Positions 12,020 through 23,189 of a DNA stretch of 64,000 bases are shown one piece after another (positions within the stretch are counted from its first letter, which is position 1; each line of letters starts with the position of its first letter). A program made the translations under genes and the position numbers. Source of the DNA: Steromphala cineraria (taxonomy: Eukaryota > Mollusca > Gastropoda > Trochida > Trochidae); assembly GCA_916613615.1 (NCBI GenBank), contig OU744733.1, forward strand, positions 35,999,939-36,063,938, read 5' to 3'. The notes beneath the pieces are model-generated. The model was not told where the DNA came from and searched no databases. It worked only from the letters and a program-made list of their open reading frames with translations.

Positions 12020-13036
12020 ATGGTTAAACGACTCAGTTTAGACAGTAGGCGGAAGATTGTTCGACTCCGTGAGCTTGGGCTTACTTTCTCAGGTATTCAG
12101 CATCGACTTACTGTAGAAGATAAGTGCGTTACAACAGTCCGATCTGTTAAGTTAGTGTGTAGACGGTATGCCACACATGGAACTCTAGGAGACCTCCCGA
12201 GAAGTGGACGACCCCGTGTCCTTGACGAAGTTTGCCGGGCTGAGATCAACGCGCAGATGGAGAGGGATGAAGAGACTTCAACACATCAGCTGCACAGTCA
12301 TCTACAGCAGATGTTCGGAGTGAAAGCTTCCACAGAAACGGTGAGAAAGGAAAGACTACGCCAGGGATGGGTTTCTACCACAACTCAATACGGACAAATG
12401 GTGAGGGAAGCAAACCGACCGAAACGTGTGGAATTTTGTGAGCGCGTTTTAGCCACCTGCGACAATTTGGATGATGTTATTTTCACAGATGAGAGCACCA
12501 TAAGGATGGAATCCGCCGTTAGCCGTTGCTATAGAAAGAAAGGACATGCAGCAAAACTTAATGGTCGACCAAAACACCCCTACAGTGTTCATGTGTGGGC
12601 GGGAATATCGCGGCGTGGTGCTACACAGATCGCGGTGTTTACTGGCATCTTGGACAGTGTCGGATATCAGGATGTGTTATCAAACAGTCTGCTACCTTTT
12701 ATTCATCGCGTGTACCCGAATGGTCATAGGCTTATGCAGGACAATGACCCAAAACACACAAGTAAGAGTACAGTTCAGTGGATGAAATCTAACCATGTGA
12801 ACCATTGGAAGACTCCAGCAGAATCACCAGACCTGAACCCTATAGAGAAGATGTGGGCACAGCTCAAGTATCATCTACGACGGAACGCTAAACCGAGAAC
12901 AAAAGAAGAGCTGACAGCTGGCATTTATGATTTCTGGAATACAGTGACGAAGGACAAATGCAACAAACTTATTGACAATGTACTCCACACGTTGCCTAAG
13001 GTTATTGCTGTTGGCGGCACTGCCAGTGGATCCTAA
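12020..13036 (+). CDS. Tc1-family transposase, DD34E, uninterrupted
   Basis: 338 residues from ATG (context ACCATGG) to stop with no break. The N-terminal part carries two helix-turn-helix segments separated by a GRPR hook (63-66), as in Tc1/mariner transposases that bind terminal inverted repeats. The catalytic triad is D157 (VIFTDEST), D241 (MQDNDPKHTS) and E276 (SPDLNPIE). The last two are separated by 34 residues, the Tc1 signature. These residues coordinate metal for cut-and-paste at TA sites. Length is normal for the family. I could not find terminal inverted repeats in the roughly 350 bp on either side by eye, so the element's ends, and whether it is mobile, are unknown. Domestication is possible but not supported. 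Confidence 0.93.
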   Translation: MVKRLSLDSRRKIVRLRELGLTFSGIQHRLTVEDKCVTTVRSVKLVCRRYATHGTLGDLPRSGRPRVLDEVCRAEINAQMERDEETSTHQLHSHLQQMFGVKASTETVRKERLRQGWVSTTTQYGQMVREANRPKRVEFCERVLATCDNLDDVIFTDESTIRMESAVSRCYRKKGHAAKLNGRPKHPYSVHVWAGISRRGATQIAVFTGILDSVGYQDVLSNSLLPFIHRVYPNGHRLMQDNDPKHTSKSTVQWMKSNHVNHWKTPAESPDLNPIEKMWAQLKYHLRRNAKPRTKEELTAGIYDFWNTVTKDKCNKLIDNVLHTLPKVIAVGGTASGS

Positions 13037-14430
13037 GAAGTTTTTATATTTGGTATGCTGTTATGATGATTGACATTGACATATTGAAAGCCTTAGTCAC
13101 CCTAGAATGGTCGTACATGTTGATTTGTAACCTTAACGTGTGAAGGAAATTGTACATTGAATGTTTTAACATGTATTAATGTCATTTAAAACTAACTCTG
13201 GTTGCTACCAGGTGAAGTTGTGATGAAAATGCACAGTTAACAATGCAGTAGAGAACCTTACTCATTGGTTAATTGCGAATCGAATATATAATGTACAAGT
13301 GTATATACATGTATGTATATATATGGTGATAAGCCAGGGAGATACAATATTTCACTTAACCAGCAAACAAACGGTTGTATGTCATTGTAAAACCGGTGAG
13401 GATTTCGAAGTTAATATGACGTATTACATGTTGTTCTTCTAGAAAATACTGTGTGTTCCATTTTTGTGCCAAAATCTGTAAACGTTAAAGATACACGAAT
13501 ATATGCACATGTTCATTGTATATCCATATATTCTAATCATATATCACTCGTAAGCTTACCGTACATAATTTCATATGACATTTTAAGTATTCATCATTCT
13601 TAATGACTCGAGATGATCTTTATTTCATCCACGTGTTTATACATACAGTATATAACACATAACTGTTTCAATAAACATTTGAAGGCTAGCCCTGCATTTA
13701 TTTATATTTATACTATGTACATGTATTAATTACATCTAAGTTGTGGTGTTACACAATAATAAACACTTCTTATGTTTATTCGTTATCTTGTCGAACATTT
13801 TTGTACCAATACTGATGTGATGGGTAATCCTTCTGAATATTTTGACCATATTATTGAGATTTAAATGAGACAGTTTATAATTACAACGTACATCATGTAC
13901 GTGTATAGTCAATTACAGACGTCTGTCAATATATATTTAAAATGCACTGAACAGAAAAGTTAAATGACAGTTCCTAGATAGTGAATCTTTTAAGAATTCT
14001 AAGATAACATTTAAGACAACCCATCTTTATCCATGGGCGCGAGTTACCACTCCACTCTGTTACGGTATGCATAGTTCATGTAGTTCATTATTTAAACTGT
14101 TGTATGTAACCTTTATCAGTCTCACGACCTTTGAACAGTGTTGAGCAATTGCTTACTGGATGACGCATATAGCATATATTCGGAACCGCTCTCTGTGAAT
14201 GGTATCACATGATGATAACTATACTAAGATTTTGCTGAAAACATGTTGTATTTAAGAAAATGGCAAGATACTCGAGAAATTCAATTCAATTCATGTGCAA
14301 AATACAAAACAAAGTAAAATTTGAGTGTGAATTGTGAAACCATTAAATACGCTGACAGACACAAACCCCCAGGTGTACATTACATGAACATGTATATAAC
14401 ACATCAAAACGATTTTACATGGAGAGTACA
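13037..14430. other. AT-rich DNA, no gene seen
   Basis: Flank of the Tc1 transposase. Contains short (TA)n runs near 13300-13325 but no recognisable gene, inverted repeat or family repeat. Confidence 0.4.
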
Positions 14431-14439
14431 TACAGTATC

Positions 14440-15760
14440 AATAACATGATGAAGAAAATTAGTCCAATGGTAAACTGTCTGAGAAATTTTGTCTGAGACA
14501 TTTTGTCAATCTCGAATAACGTTCGACACAGTTTACATGTTTATGAGATTTAGGCTACTATTCGTTGCTCCCTGCTGGCATATGAGGGGCAAGTGTAGAA
14601 TGAAAGGAGCAGTTTTATCGTAAAAAATACATTAAGACGGATTGCGAACCATAGTCAGCCCCGTACGTGACACTGGACATACTAAAATATATAGTTAAAC
14701 AATATACATGAACATTTCTTTCAGGGATAGAAGACCTCGTTTAAAGGGGCAGTAGCACGTTTTTTGACAATTTAATATTTTCAATTTTTCACTCATTATT
14801 GTACGTTCATGCTAAGTGTATTATTTTGATTCATTACATTATAATTCATTACAAGAACCAATCATCCATAGTCAGACAACAAATAATAACGATTCACATT
14901 TTTGTGCGAACACCTTTAATTCATTCTGTGTAAGGAAAAGGAATCACATGGCTGTACTTTGCATTATATATTTGACTTATTACTGCTCTTTAGTTTAAAT
15001 ACATTGTCTTTAATTGGAACCATTTATTTTAATTTTCTTGACATTACCTTATGGTTCCCCTAAAACGTGCTACTGCCCCTTTAAACTCGTAACTTTTATA
15101 GAATGTTTCATAATCTGACTCCATACTATTTTAGTAATGCAGACTATTTGGTTAAGATATATATTTTAATTAACAATGGGATTGTAACTGGTAATACCGC
15201 TCCAAAGTACAAGATAAAGAACATGTCATGTTTAATGCAGACTATTTGAGTGATGTTATACCCGAAGAGTATTCGAATAAAATATAATCTTAGAAAATAG
15301 GTCCCCCATTCTAGCAAGTTAATGTAGAACTTGGAGACGTAGCTCCAGACTATCTAAACGAACTTGTACCAGGTACAGTAACGGAACTAAGATAATATAT
15401 TCTAAGAAACAGTACAATATCTCTTTTGTAGAACGCAAATATATGCTCTTTCTTTTCTCTTGACCCGTCACAGTTACGATTGCTCAATCCCTACTCCATA
15501 TATAAAAAAAGCTTATCTCCAAGTTACTTCAAATAAATATTCTGAACTCTCCTTTGTCAAATACGATATGAAATCTCGCTTAAGGCTCTGATGTAGTTAT
15601 CTAAATGCAGATAGATAACTGACACATATGTAGATGGTTGTTTTTGTCACTCTAATAAAGACGCCCATCACTATTTGTTTGATTGTCGAAATTACCATAA
15701 CTTAAGAACATATGTATTTTTATAGACAAGGGTACACTGTATGATATTAGAAAGATTTTG
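14440..15760 (+). pseudogene. Decayed LINE relic, interrupted by a MITE
   Basis: Conceptual translation in shifting frames recovers pieces colinear with the C-terminal half of the RT at 9707-11419: SPMVNCLR near 14460, LRRIANHS near 14635, RNFYRMFHNLTP just after the MITE, ADYLSDVIPEEYS near 15245, and SYLNADR near 15600. Stops and frameshifts are frequent, so the copy is dead. The TTAA MITE at 14745-15080 sits inside it. Confidence 0.7.
14741..15084 (+). mobile_element. TTAA MITE copy 1
   Basis: Element 14745-15080 (336 bp) flanked by TTAA on both sides, with ends AGGGGCAGTAGCACG and CGTGCTACTGCCCCT. No coding capacity. Internal marker GAACACCTTTAATTCATT is shared with the other copies. It is inserted in the LINE relic. 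Confidence 0.92.
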
Positions 15761-16021
15761 TACTAAAACGAATCCTTAGACAAAGGAAAACATCAATTCA
15801 TAAGTTATTTAAACATATTTTATTCATGATATGATTCATGAATGGATTGGCCAACAGGCTCCGAAGAGCTAAGCTTATATCAAGGCCGCTCCGATACACA
15901 TTTATAAATATAAAACTAATACCGGTAGTAGTGAGTAACACATATCATATTCACAACTTGTGCATGAATATCCTGTTGTTAGCGTGTCAGTCCTTACAAA
16001 TGCAAGTGCTTATGAGAACTT

Positions 16022-16115
16022 CAAGAGAAGCATTTATATAGGTATTTGCTGCCTGTTTGCTTATCCGTTTTCCTTATTGTACATATATTCTGAAGTTGTG
16101 TATATTGTGAAATGT
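16022..16115 (-). repeat. Inverted fragment of the 8.5 kb dispersed repeat
   Basis: The complement reads CAGAATATAT, ACAATAAGG, GGATAAGCAAACAGGC and GCAAATACC, matching 8540-8600. No other feature is seen in 15770-16660. Confidence 0.75.
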
Positions 16116-16659
16116 TTTATGGCAATTAAAAACTGTTTAAATCCTTAGATTTTATGAAAGATTTATGAATATACTTTAACAATTTCGTAAGATCGTCGTT
16201 TGAGAGCGATGTACATCCCCTAAGAACTTTATCAATACTAAATCCTTTCCAATAGAAAAATGAATTAATTCTGTGTATTTGTGGCAAGAAAATAATGTAC
16301 GGCGTTTTCAATTAGGCGACTGCATGAGCACTCTGGGCTTTCCGCAATATGTCTGTTAAACGTGTCCGCATTAAAATCACTAAAACTGAGTCAATTCATA
16401 AGTAAAAGTAATCACTTTCATCGAATAGCATTTACTCATTTTAATGTCTGTAGCTGATTTATCATTTATTCTGCAACATACGATCGGCATCTCAAGTAAC
16501 ATTGTGCCTAATATATACAAACTGATTTGACAATTAAGATGCTTTCATTTTTTACATTTTTCTGATCAATTCATGTATTATGTCCGGTTTTCTGTTTTAC
16601 TCAGGAGCGGTGTTCAAATAAGCTAACAATAAGAGATGTTTAAACTAGATATACTCAAT

Positions 16660-16740
16660 ATTTCGTATGCCTAGGAATTCTTTACCAAATGAAATCATCA
16701 GTGCGCCTTCCATTCATCAATTCAAAGCTATGATGAAACG
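16660..16740 (+). pseudogene. LINE RT C-terminal fragment
   Basis: A short frame encodes RNSLPNEIISAPSIHQFKAM, the WNxLP..SFK block found near the C-terminus of many non-LTR reverse transcriptases (the Trp is replaced). No RT core remains nearby. It may derive from the same family as the LINE at 9.7 kb, which lacks this block. Confidence 0.6.
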
Positions 16741-17217
16741 AATAGTAAATCAAAATAATTCTGATTTGAATTTAGAGAATATTTGTCTTGTCAACATTTG
16801 TATTCGAATGCATTTAACGAGCAAAGAAAACTATCAACAAACAAGTTGACACCACCGTTGATACAATAGCATTAGATACGTATGTTTGTTCCGAGTACAC
16901 TTCATTGAAAGTAAAATGTTGTCAGTGAGGTCATGAAATATTCGTTAATTGAATTCAATCAGTTATCAAAACTCTAACCTTTCTGGTAAAGCCGAGACAT
17001 TGATTTGATTCAGTGATCTCATAATCTTTGGTACATACATGTATACAGATGTTTTTCCACTAGTGAATACATTAAAAGCAATAAACATGAATATTTATTT
17101 AGAATACAAAACACTACATGTGAGCGTAGACACCGGGACATCAGTTAATAAGAAAAAATATTTCTTTATTCAAATCCTTTAAGACGTTAACAAAAGACTA
17201 ACGCGAAAATTTCGCAA

Positions 17218-17362
17218 ATATTTTGCGTGAGTTTCGCGAAAGTTTCGCGAGAGTTTCGCGGGAGTTTCGCGGGAGTTTCGCGAGAGTTTCGCGGGAGTTT
17301 CGCGGGAGTTTGGCGGGAGTTTCGCGAGAGTTTCGCGAGAGTTTCGCGTGAGTTTCGCGAAA
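17218..17362. repeat. 11-bp minisatellite, TTTCGCG(N)GAG
   Basis: About 13 tandem units of GAGTTTCGCGG with variable bases after CGCG. CpG-rich against an AT-rich background. It encodes repetitive peptides on both strands that are most likely not real proteins. Confidence 0.92.
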
Positions 17363-17504
17363 CGGGGTAACCTTTTTGATTGTACAACTGTACGTGGTCG
17401 TGATTAGCACTAAGTAGCAGCTGTGAAAGTACACTCCTTCGGGGTAATAATGTAGCGCTTTAAGCATGTCTTAGGACGTGGAAAAGACGAAATATAAGTA
17501 TGCA

Positions 17505-17526
17505 CATTATTATTATTATTATTATC
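17505..17526. repeat. (TTA)n microsatellite
   Basis: Seven ATT units, followed directly by an imperfect minisatellite. Confidence 0.9.
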
Positions 17527-17690
17527 CAATGAGTTTTTGTTATTCATCAGTTCATCAAATCAGTTTTTGTTGATCAACAGTTTATCCAAACAGTTTCATT
17601 TGATCAACTTTTTATCCAATCAGTTTTTGTTGATCATCAAATCAGCTTTTGTTGATTATCCAAAAAGTTTTTTAGATTATCCAATCAATT
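17527..17690. repeat. Imperfect minisatellite, AATCAGTTTTTGTTGATC units
   Basis: Five or six diverged units of about 28 bp containing TCCAATCAGTTTTTGTTGAT. Non-coding by appearance. Confidence 0.75.
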
Positions 17691-17769
17691 TTTCTTACGT
17701 TTTGGACACATTGAGAAAAATGATACGACTGTTTCCTTCCGAAGAACAGTTCTCGTGAGTGTCAAGCCT

Positions 17770-19525
17770 GTCATGACCAGAACCGATCCCAGTGTAGAAG
17801 TCCCCAGATATCTGCTGTTATACATGAAGGATATAGAACACTACAATTATGGAACAAAGCCATTAGTGTCACAATATGACAACTTTCAAAAGCTGTCTTC
17901 TCAAGATTCAACTACTGTATCTGTGCACATATAACAAATATCTAAATATTTGCAAATAAATTAATATCATAATTGTGATTCAAAATGTTTGTAACATACT
18001 AGGGATAACAGTTCACTGGACATTAATTATCTTCTAAATAATCATTAAAATCCATATCCATATCAATATTTAATGCTTTAATATATTTCACGCAACCATT
18101 TAACAGTTCGTGAAATGCATTACTGCCCAATCTGCAATCTCAATAAAATCAAATCTAACTTGACACTCAAACTAACCATAGGTTATAAACTTTTTCACAG
18201 TTCCATAGAAGTTACACTAGGTGACCATAATGAAGAGGAACATTTTGATGACAACTTCTTTATTCATGGTATGCAGCGGCATATATATATATATATGGAT
18301 GACAATGGGTCATATCAAGGGGGGCAGGATAACCCAGTGTTTCAGGAGGAGTGTGGTTTGAATCAACTCAGGGGCTCGGCAGCTGTGTCTGCAGTAGAGA
18401 ACTGTTTAACAAGCAGTAATGTTTGGGTGCATTGAAATTTCAGAGCAGTACCCCCGATGGTTGGCTAGTTACAGCCAATACTTGCAGGTTTCACCACAAT
18501 GCATAGCCACTATGGTGTTGCAGGCTTTCTCCCTACAATAATACAAGCAGCTGCAATATTTATGTGAAATACACTAGAAAGCTGCTTAAATTCCAAAATC
18601 ACATCACATCACATCTTCCTGGTACATATAAAAGTAATCTTAATTCAATCTTAACTCTCTGAAGATCATACAACAAACTTTAAAGGAGCCTTCTTAAGTC
18701 TAGAAAGTGTTGGCAAGTCTAGTTGCCTCCGCTTTAGCCTGAAATTAACTATTGCTCAGGACTCCTTTTTATTTTATTTCAAATGAAAATAAATGAATAA
18801 TAGATTTAATCATGAACACTTTTTTTGGGGACTATCTGTTAGTGTACACTTTCAAATTATTGCAAGTTTATTTTCAACACTTGTGTTATGTTTTCTTGGC
18901 AAATTCAAATAAGTTAAAAGGTATTAACAGCATCCGATTATGTCCTGAGATGACATTTTGGAGACCAATTGAGTGATGTAATACACTTTTAGTAAAATAT
19001 TCAATTATTTTAACAACCATAATATTCTTGTTATGGTAAATGAAACGCAAAAAGTTTGCATGGTATAATCAGGAGATTTATCATTATGTTCACATATAAT
19101 CACATCCGGCCTGAACCAATCCAATTGCCTGAAGCTTATTGGAGAGTTTAGAGGGTAAATTTCATTGCCTGTACCGATTGGATTGGAGTAGATACCAATA
19201 TGTGCTAGGAAAACTATAAAGGCGATGGACCAATCAAATTACCTGAAGACCACCTGGAATTGGTTTGTCAATTTCAATCACATCTTGAAGATGATTGTAT
19301 CAACGAGGACTTCCATGATTGATTTGGATGAAATGTTGGGACATTCATTTCCAATTAATTTGTCATAATATTGTCAGTACCCACAAATTGACAAATTACA
19401 AAAATTATAATTATAATCAACATATATAACCAATGCCTACAGGAGACATGTTTTGTCTTGCTTTGCAGAGAACTCAAGCCTTGATGCTGTTATCCATTCT
19501 AGGAATGAACTCGAAAATTAGCAAG
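17770..19525. other. No gene seen; short AT and (CACAT)n runs
   Basis: Contains (TA)n at 18275-18296 and CACATCACATCACATC at 18601-18617. The stretch before the latter (18436-18600) might be a retroposon tail, but no family was recognised. Confidence 0.4.
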
Positions 19526-19738
19526 CCCAAAAGTCTTGTCAATTCATATTGCAAAAAGAAAAAGAATTTTTTTTTTTTTTTTTGTCTCCATCATTACAAG
19601 TCATTTATACAGTTCATTTCATAACAACAGTAGATAAAAAAAACATTGAATATGAATTACAGGTTAATAAACAGTGTGAACACACGCAGTACATAGGTAT
19701 TTACACAATTTACCCAAAAGTCTTGTCAATTCATATTG
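19526..19738 (-). mobile_element. Short poly(A) retrocopy with long target duplication
   Basis: A 26-bp perfect direct repeat (CCCAAAAGTCTTGTCAATTC...) lies at 19526-19551 and 19713-19738; the match extends to about 41 bp if the A-rich sequence is counted. Between them is a roughly 146 bp insert that begins with T17 (19567-19583) on the plus strand, that is, a poly(A) tail on the minus strand. The insert's source is not recognised. Confidence 0.75.
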
Positions 19739-20016
19739 AAAAAAAAAGAAAAAGAAAAATGTTACCCTGACAAAAAAATGACCAGATTTCAAGCTATTTA
19801 TTAAGTCTTATTGCATTCTAACATAGTAGTTGTGAAAGCGTACTGATGACTATTCTGTACGAGTAACTAATAATCAATTCCAAATAATTCATTCATCAAC
19901 TGGTTCAGATCACTCCAAAAGTAGATCAATTATCACTTGAAAGTAGACCCATGGTGGTTAGACAACATTAAGTCAGAAAGAAAAACAATGAGATGTAAAT
20001 TGATTCAAAGGCACTT

Positions 20017-20401
20017 AGTCTTACTCAGAAAGGTGAGTCTAAAAATACTAATAATGAAAATTTTTAAGCCTAATATCCAGTGCAAGCACTGCTCATTGGC
20101 TGTACATTATTTTCCCTGAAGGAAGTACTTTCAAAGCCGCTACTAAGCCCTTCACGCGACCACATAGGTCCTATTCCCGTATTCAGGTACCCAATTGTAC
20201 AGCTGGGTAGAATGAGTGCAATGTGGCTGAAGTGCCTTGCCCAAGGACACAACACAGTGTAAAGCCCAGGTCACAAATCTTTGGTGTCTCCACCTGGATT
20301 CGAACCCGGGTCTTTGGCGTGATAGGCCAGCATGCTAACCACTACACCACCGCGCTCCACTACACTACCGCGCTCTGAGTCTTACTCAGAAAGGTGAGTC
20401 T
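20017..20401 (-). mobile_element. tRNA-headed SINE with 24-bp flanking repeats
   Basis: Minus-strand head at 20357-20284 contains GGTGGTGTAGTGGTTAGCAT (A box) and GGGTTCGAATCCAGG (B box). The body has GTCCTTGGGCAAGGCACTTC and CCAGCTGTACAATTGGGTAC, a central-domain motif I recall from many metazoan SINEs. The insert (20041-20377) is bounded by AGTCTTACTCAGAAAGGTGA repeats at 20017-20040 and 20378-20401, either a target duplication or a pre-existing minisatellite. Confidence 0.85.
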
Positions 20402-20450
20402 TACTCATAAAGGTGAGACTACTCAGAAAGGTGAGTCTTACTCAGAAAGA
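20378..20450. repeat. Short tandem array, AGTCTTACTCAGAAAGGTG units
   Basis: About four 18-19 bp units directly beside the SINE. One unit also lies on its other side. Confidence 0.85.
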
Positions 20451-20459
20451 AATAAGAAA

Positions 20460-21340
20460 TAGCATGACAAAACATCTTCACGGTCAGTCTAATTGGTAAA
20501 ACAAAACTTAATTGCTACATGGTTGCAAAATTAGTTTTATTATTATTCCATGAAATTGAAAATTCAGACAAAATGGGCTTCTTCCTTCAATAGTGAAAGA
20601 ACAGCTCTCAATGAGTCCTGTGGGTATATTTTGTGGAAACATGTCAAAAGGGAGTCCTGCTTATACATGCATATAATTATTTCGAAATTCATCTAAAGCA
20701 TATTAGTGAGTGTAAATGTTGTTTCTTAAGTACTAACAATTTGGACTTGAATGCACTAAAAAGAAAATCAGACCTAAAGGTGTGGAATGCATTGCTATTT
20801 AATGAGAAGCAACTGTTACCAAATCATATCATAAAATATTGTAAATCTGTTTATATTCTATAAATTACTATTTTGAGCAAGTGCCAAAAAGAGTGGTTTT
20901 TCAAAAATGCCCCAAAAAAGGTTGAGCAAAACGCATGATCTGATTCCATCTTTGAAATCTTGTTTGTCGCAGCATGGATTTACAGATATTGCATACTTCT
21001 TGTTTCAATAAATCATTGCTATATTATGCATACAATGCTCTTTAAGACATTCCCTATGCAATCTGTATGATTAATGAACAATTGTGTTCGAAAATTGGTC
21101 ATTCTCATTCTATCACTGTCTCCAAGGACAAACAATCACAAATCATAATGATTTACAACAATGGCATTAAGGAATAATATTCTACTTTCAAATTTTCACA
21201 TGATCAAACTCTTACATACATAAAACTCACAATGCTGTTGTTCATGACATAAATTTGCAGTTATCATCAACAGCTGTTCTAGCAATATATATTATATACA
21301 TACGCTGTAAAGCATTAGACTTTCAAGAACAATGCTCTTA
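20460..21340. other. AT-rich DNA, no gene seen
   Basis: The frames here are low-complexity and show no motif I recognise. Near 20612 CCTGTGGGTATATTTTGTGG resembles a stretch at 23925, possibly remnants of one repeat. Confidence 0.35.
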
Positions 21341-21354
21341 TTGGAAACTCCAGG

Positions 21355-21700
21355 AGTCAATAGGTGTCATGAAATTGTTGGTTGCAAGATAGATGAATGA
21401 TGGATACGATTGGTGGTGACATGAAAATCTATGAGGACATGAAACTCATTGAGGACCGTACCAGTTTGAAGTGAAGGTAATCCAACGATTTTTAATTTAT
21501 ATCAGTAATGGACTCACAGCCCATCAGGCCTTACATTACGTTTGAATTAGATACTGGGTGTTGCATAAGAATAAGTAAAATTTCAATAGGTGTCAGAGTA
21601 CATGAAAGAGCTTGTTAGTTGCCAGATAGATGAATGATGGATACGATTGGTGGTGACATTAAAATCAATGAGGACAGTACTGGCATGAGGTAATTCAACA
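21355..21700. repeat. Imperfect direct duplication, about 240-bp spacing
   Basis: AATAGGTGTCA, GATAGATGAATGATGGATAC and GATTGGTGGTGACAT occur near 21359-21425 and again near 21585-21660. Non-coding. Confidence 0.8.
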
Positions 21701-22364
21701 ATTGTTTATTTGACAGTTATGAATCTGAATCACATCCCATCAAGTTAAATTAGATACTGATATTGCACAAGCATCAATCAGCAATATCAGTTATGGATGA
21801 AGTAAAACTGGCGCACTCCTCAGCATATTTTTTATTCAACAAGCTAAATATATTCTCCTGAATGAAACCCTGTGATACTTTTACTTATTGGTTTTTGTTT
21901 CTTGAGGATGTGTCATATTCAATAAATGTCAACATCCGCCTGTACTAGTAAACATTTATTACAGAAATTTCTTTTTGACAGAGCAACAAGGATAAATTCA
22001 ATGACAAATTTTAAGTAACTACTGGTTATTGGTTATCTCTAGACAAGGCTTAACCTGAATTTTTTTTATTTGTAATTGATTATTTTTAATTGAAATAATA
22101 GTTTTTATCATAATACTCATTGAAACAGCTAATGTTCCAATACTTTTTGCAAGGTTTATACATTCATCCATCCCCAACACAAACCATTTGTTATATTGTT
22201 TATGTAAATTAAGTATCATAGGAATAACAATTCGTCCACAGCCCCTCAGTGACCTTAGAACAGCTGGAGAACATGGTTCACATGTGTCATTATCAGACAT
22301 ATTCATGAGAATACTCTGTAGTACCATTTAAGAAATTTCAATAACATGAACATTTGCCACTGTC

Positions 22365-22660
22365 AGCATAAATGTCCCTTTTGGATCTCCATACATAATA
22401 ATTGTCCATTCTTCAAGTACCTTTTGATTTTCATACAAAACAACTGTCCATTCTTTGAGAACCGTTCGGTTCTCCATACAAAACAATTGTCCACTCTTTA
22501 AGTCCCCTTTGACTTTCGTTACATTACAATTGTCCATTCTTTAAATCCCCTCTGACTTTCCATACAAAACAATGGTCCACTGTTCAGTCCCCTTTGACTT
22601 TCCATAACAATTGTCCATTCTATAAACCCCCTTCGACTATAAATACAAAACTTTATGCCA
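22365..22660. repeat. 43-bp minisatellite, six units
   Basis: Units share ATACAAAACAATTGTCCATT, then CTTTAAGTCCCCTTTGACTT. One unit contains an AGAACCGTTCGGTTCT palindrome. The open frame across it on the complement is a by-product of the repeat. Confidence 0.88.
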
Positions 22661-22917
22661 GGTCAAAGGAACTGCATCAATCACTTCTGGGAGAGAATTC
22701 AAAAGAGATTTCCCTGCAGTTGCAGTTCATCTAGGGTTTAAAGATCCGGATCTTGATATGGATATTTCTACATGCTTTCGCCGTGTGTCCCCCCAGGCGT
22801 CTCCTTGTCCTACACACATATATCAGTATATATATCAGTGGACATATTTGATCAATCAATATCAGAAAATGCTGTTTTCAGTTCTCTTATACATGTGGCA
22901 TGTTGTTCAGTAAAAGT

Positions 22918-23048
22918 TTCTATTAAATCAAGAAGTAAATTGGATGCATTTTCTATTAAATCAAGAAGTAAATTGGATGCATTTTCTATTAAATCAAGAA
23001 GTAAATTTGATGCATTTTCTATTAAATCAAGATGTAAATTGGATGAAT
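22918..23048. repeat. 33-bp minisatellite, four units
   Basis: Four near-identical units of TCTATTAAATCAAGAAGTAA plus ATTGGATGCATT. The 11-codon unit keeps a frame open on both strands (SIKSRSKLDAF on plus), but no gene signals support translation. Confidence 0.9.
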
Positions 23049-23189
23049 GTTTATTCTTCAGCAACCAACTTGTATTGATAATTCCAAAGATATTTATCAT
23101 TTTGATGTTCATATTACATATTTTGAAGGAAAATAAGCCCAAAATATTGACCTGTCTAGGAACTCACGATGATGTAGAAATAGGTTAAA

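Noticed and set aside
11660..13400. Terminal inverted repeats of the Tc1 element
   Set aside because: Compared both flanks by eye and found no convincing complementary pair next to TA.
17187..17467. Open frames with RNSRETPAKLP repeats on the minus strand
   Set aside because: They are a by-product of the 11-bp minisatellite; no start context, splice signals or conserved domain.
18115..18435. 106-residue frame on the plus strand
   Set aside because: Includes a (TA)n-encoded stretch and shows no domain; probably chance.
20284..20357. A genuine tRNA gene on the minus strand
   Set aside because: Part of a SINE with a known style of central domain and flanking repeats.
22918..23048. CRISPR-like array
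   Set aside because: Units are contiguous without unique spacers, and the sequence is eukaryotic.
22852..23188. Open frames on both strands with SIKSRSKLDAF or LLLDLIENASN repeats
   Set aside because: Produced by the 33-bp tandem array, whose length is a multiple of three; no other gene evidence.
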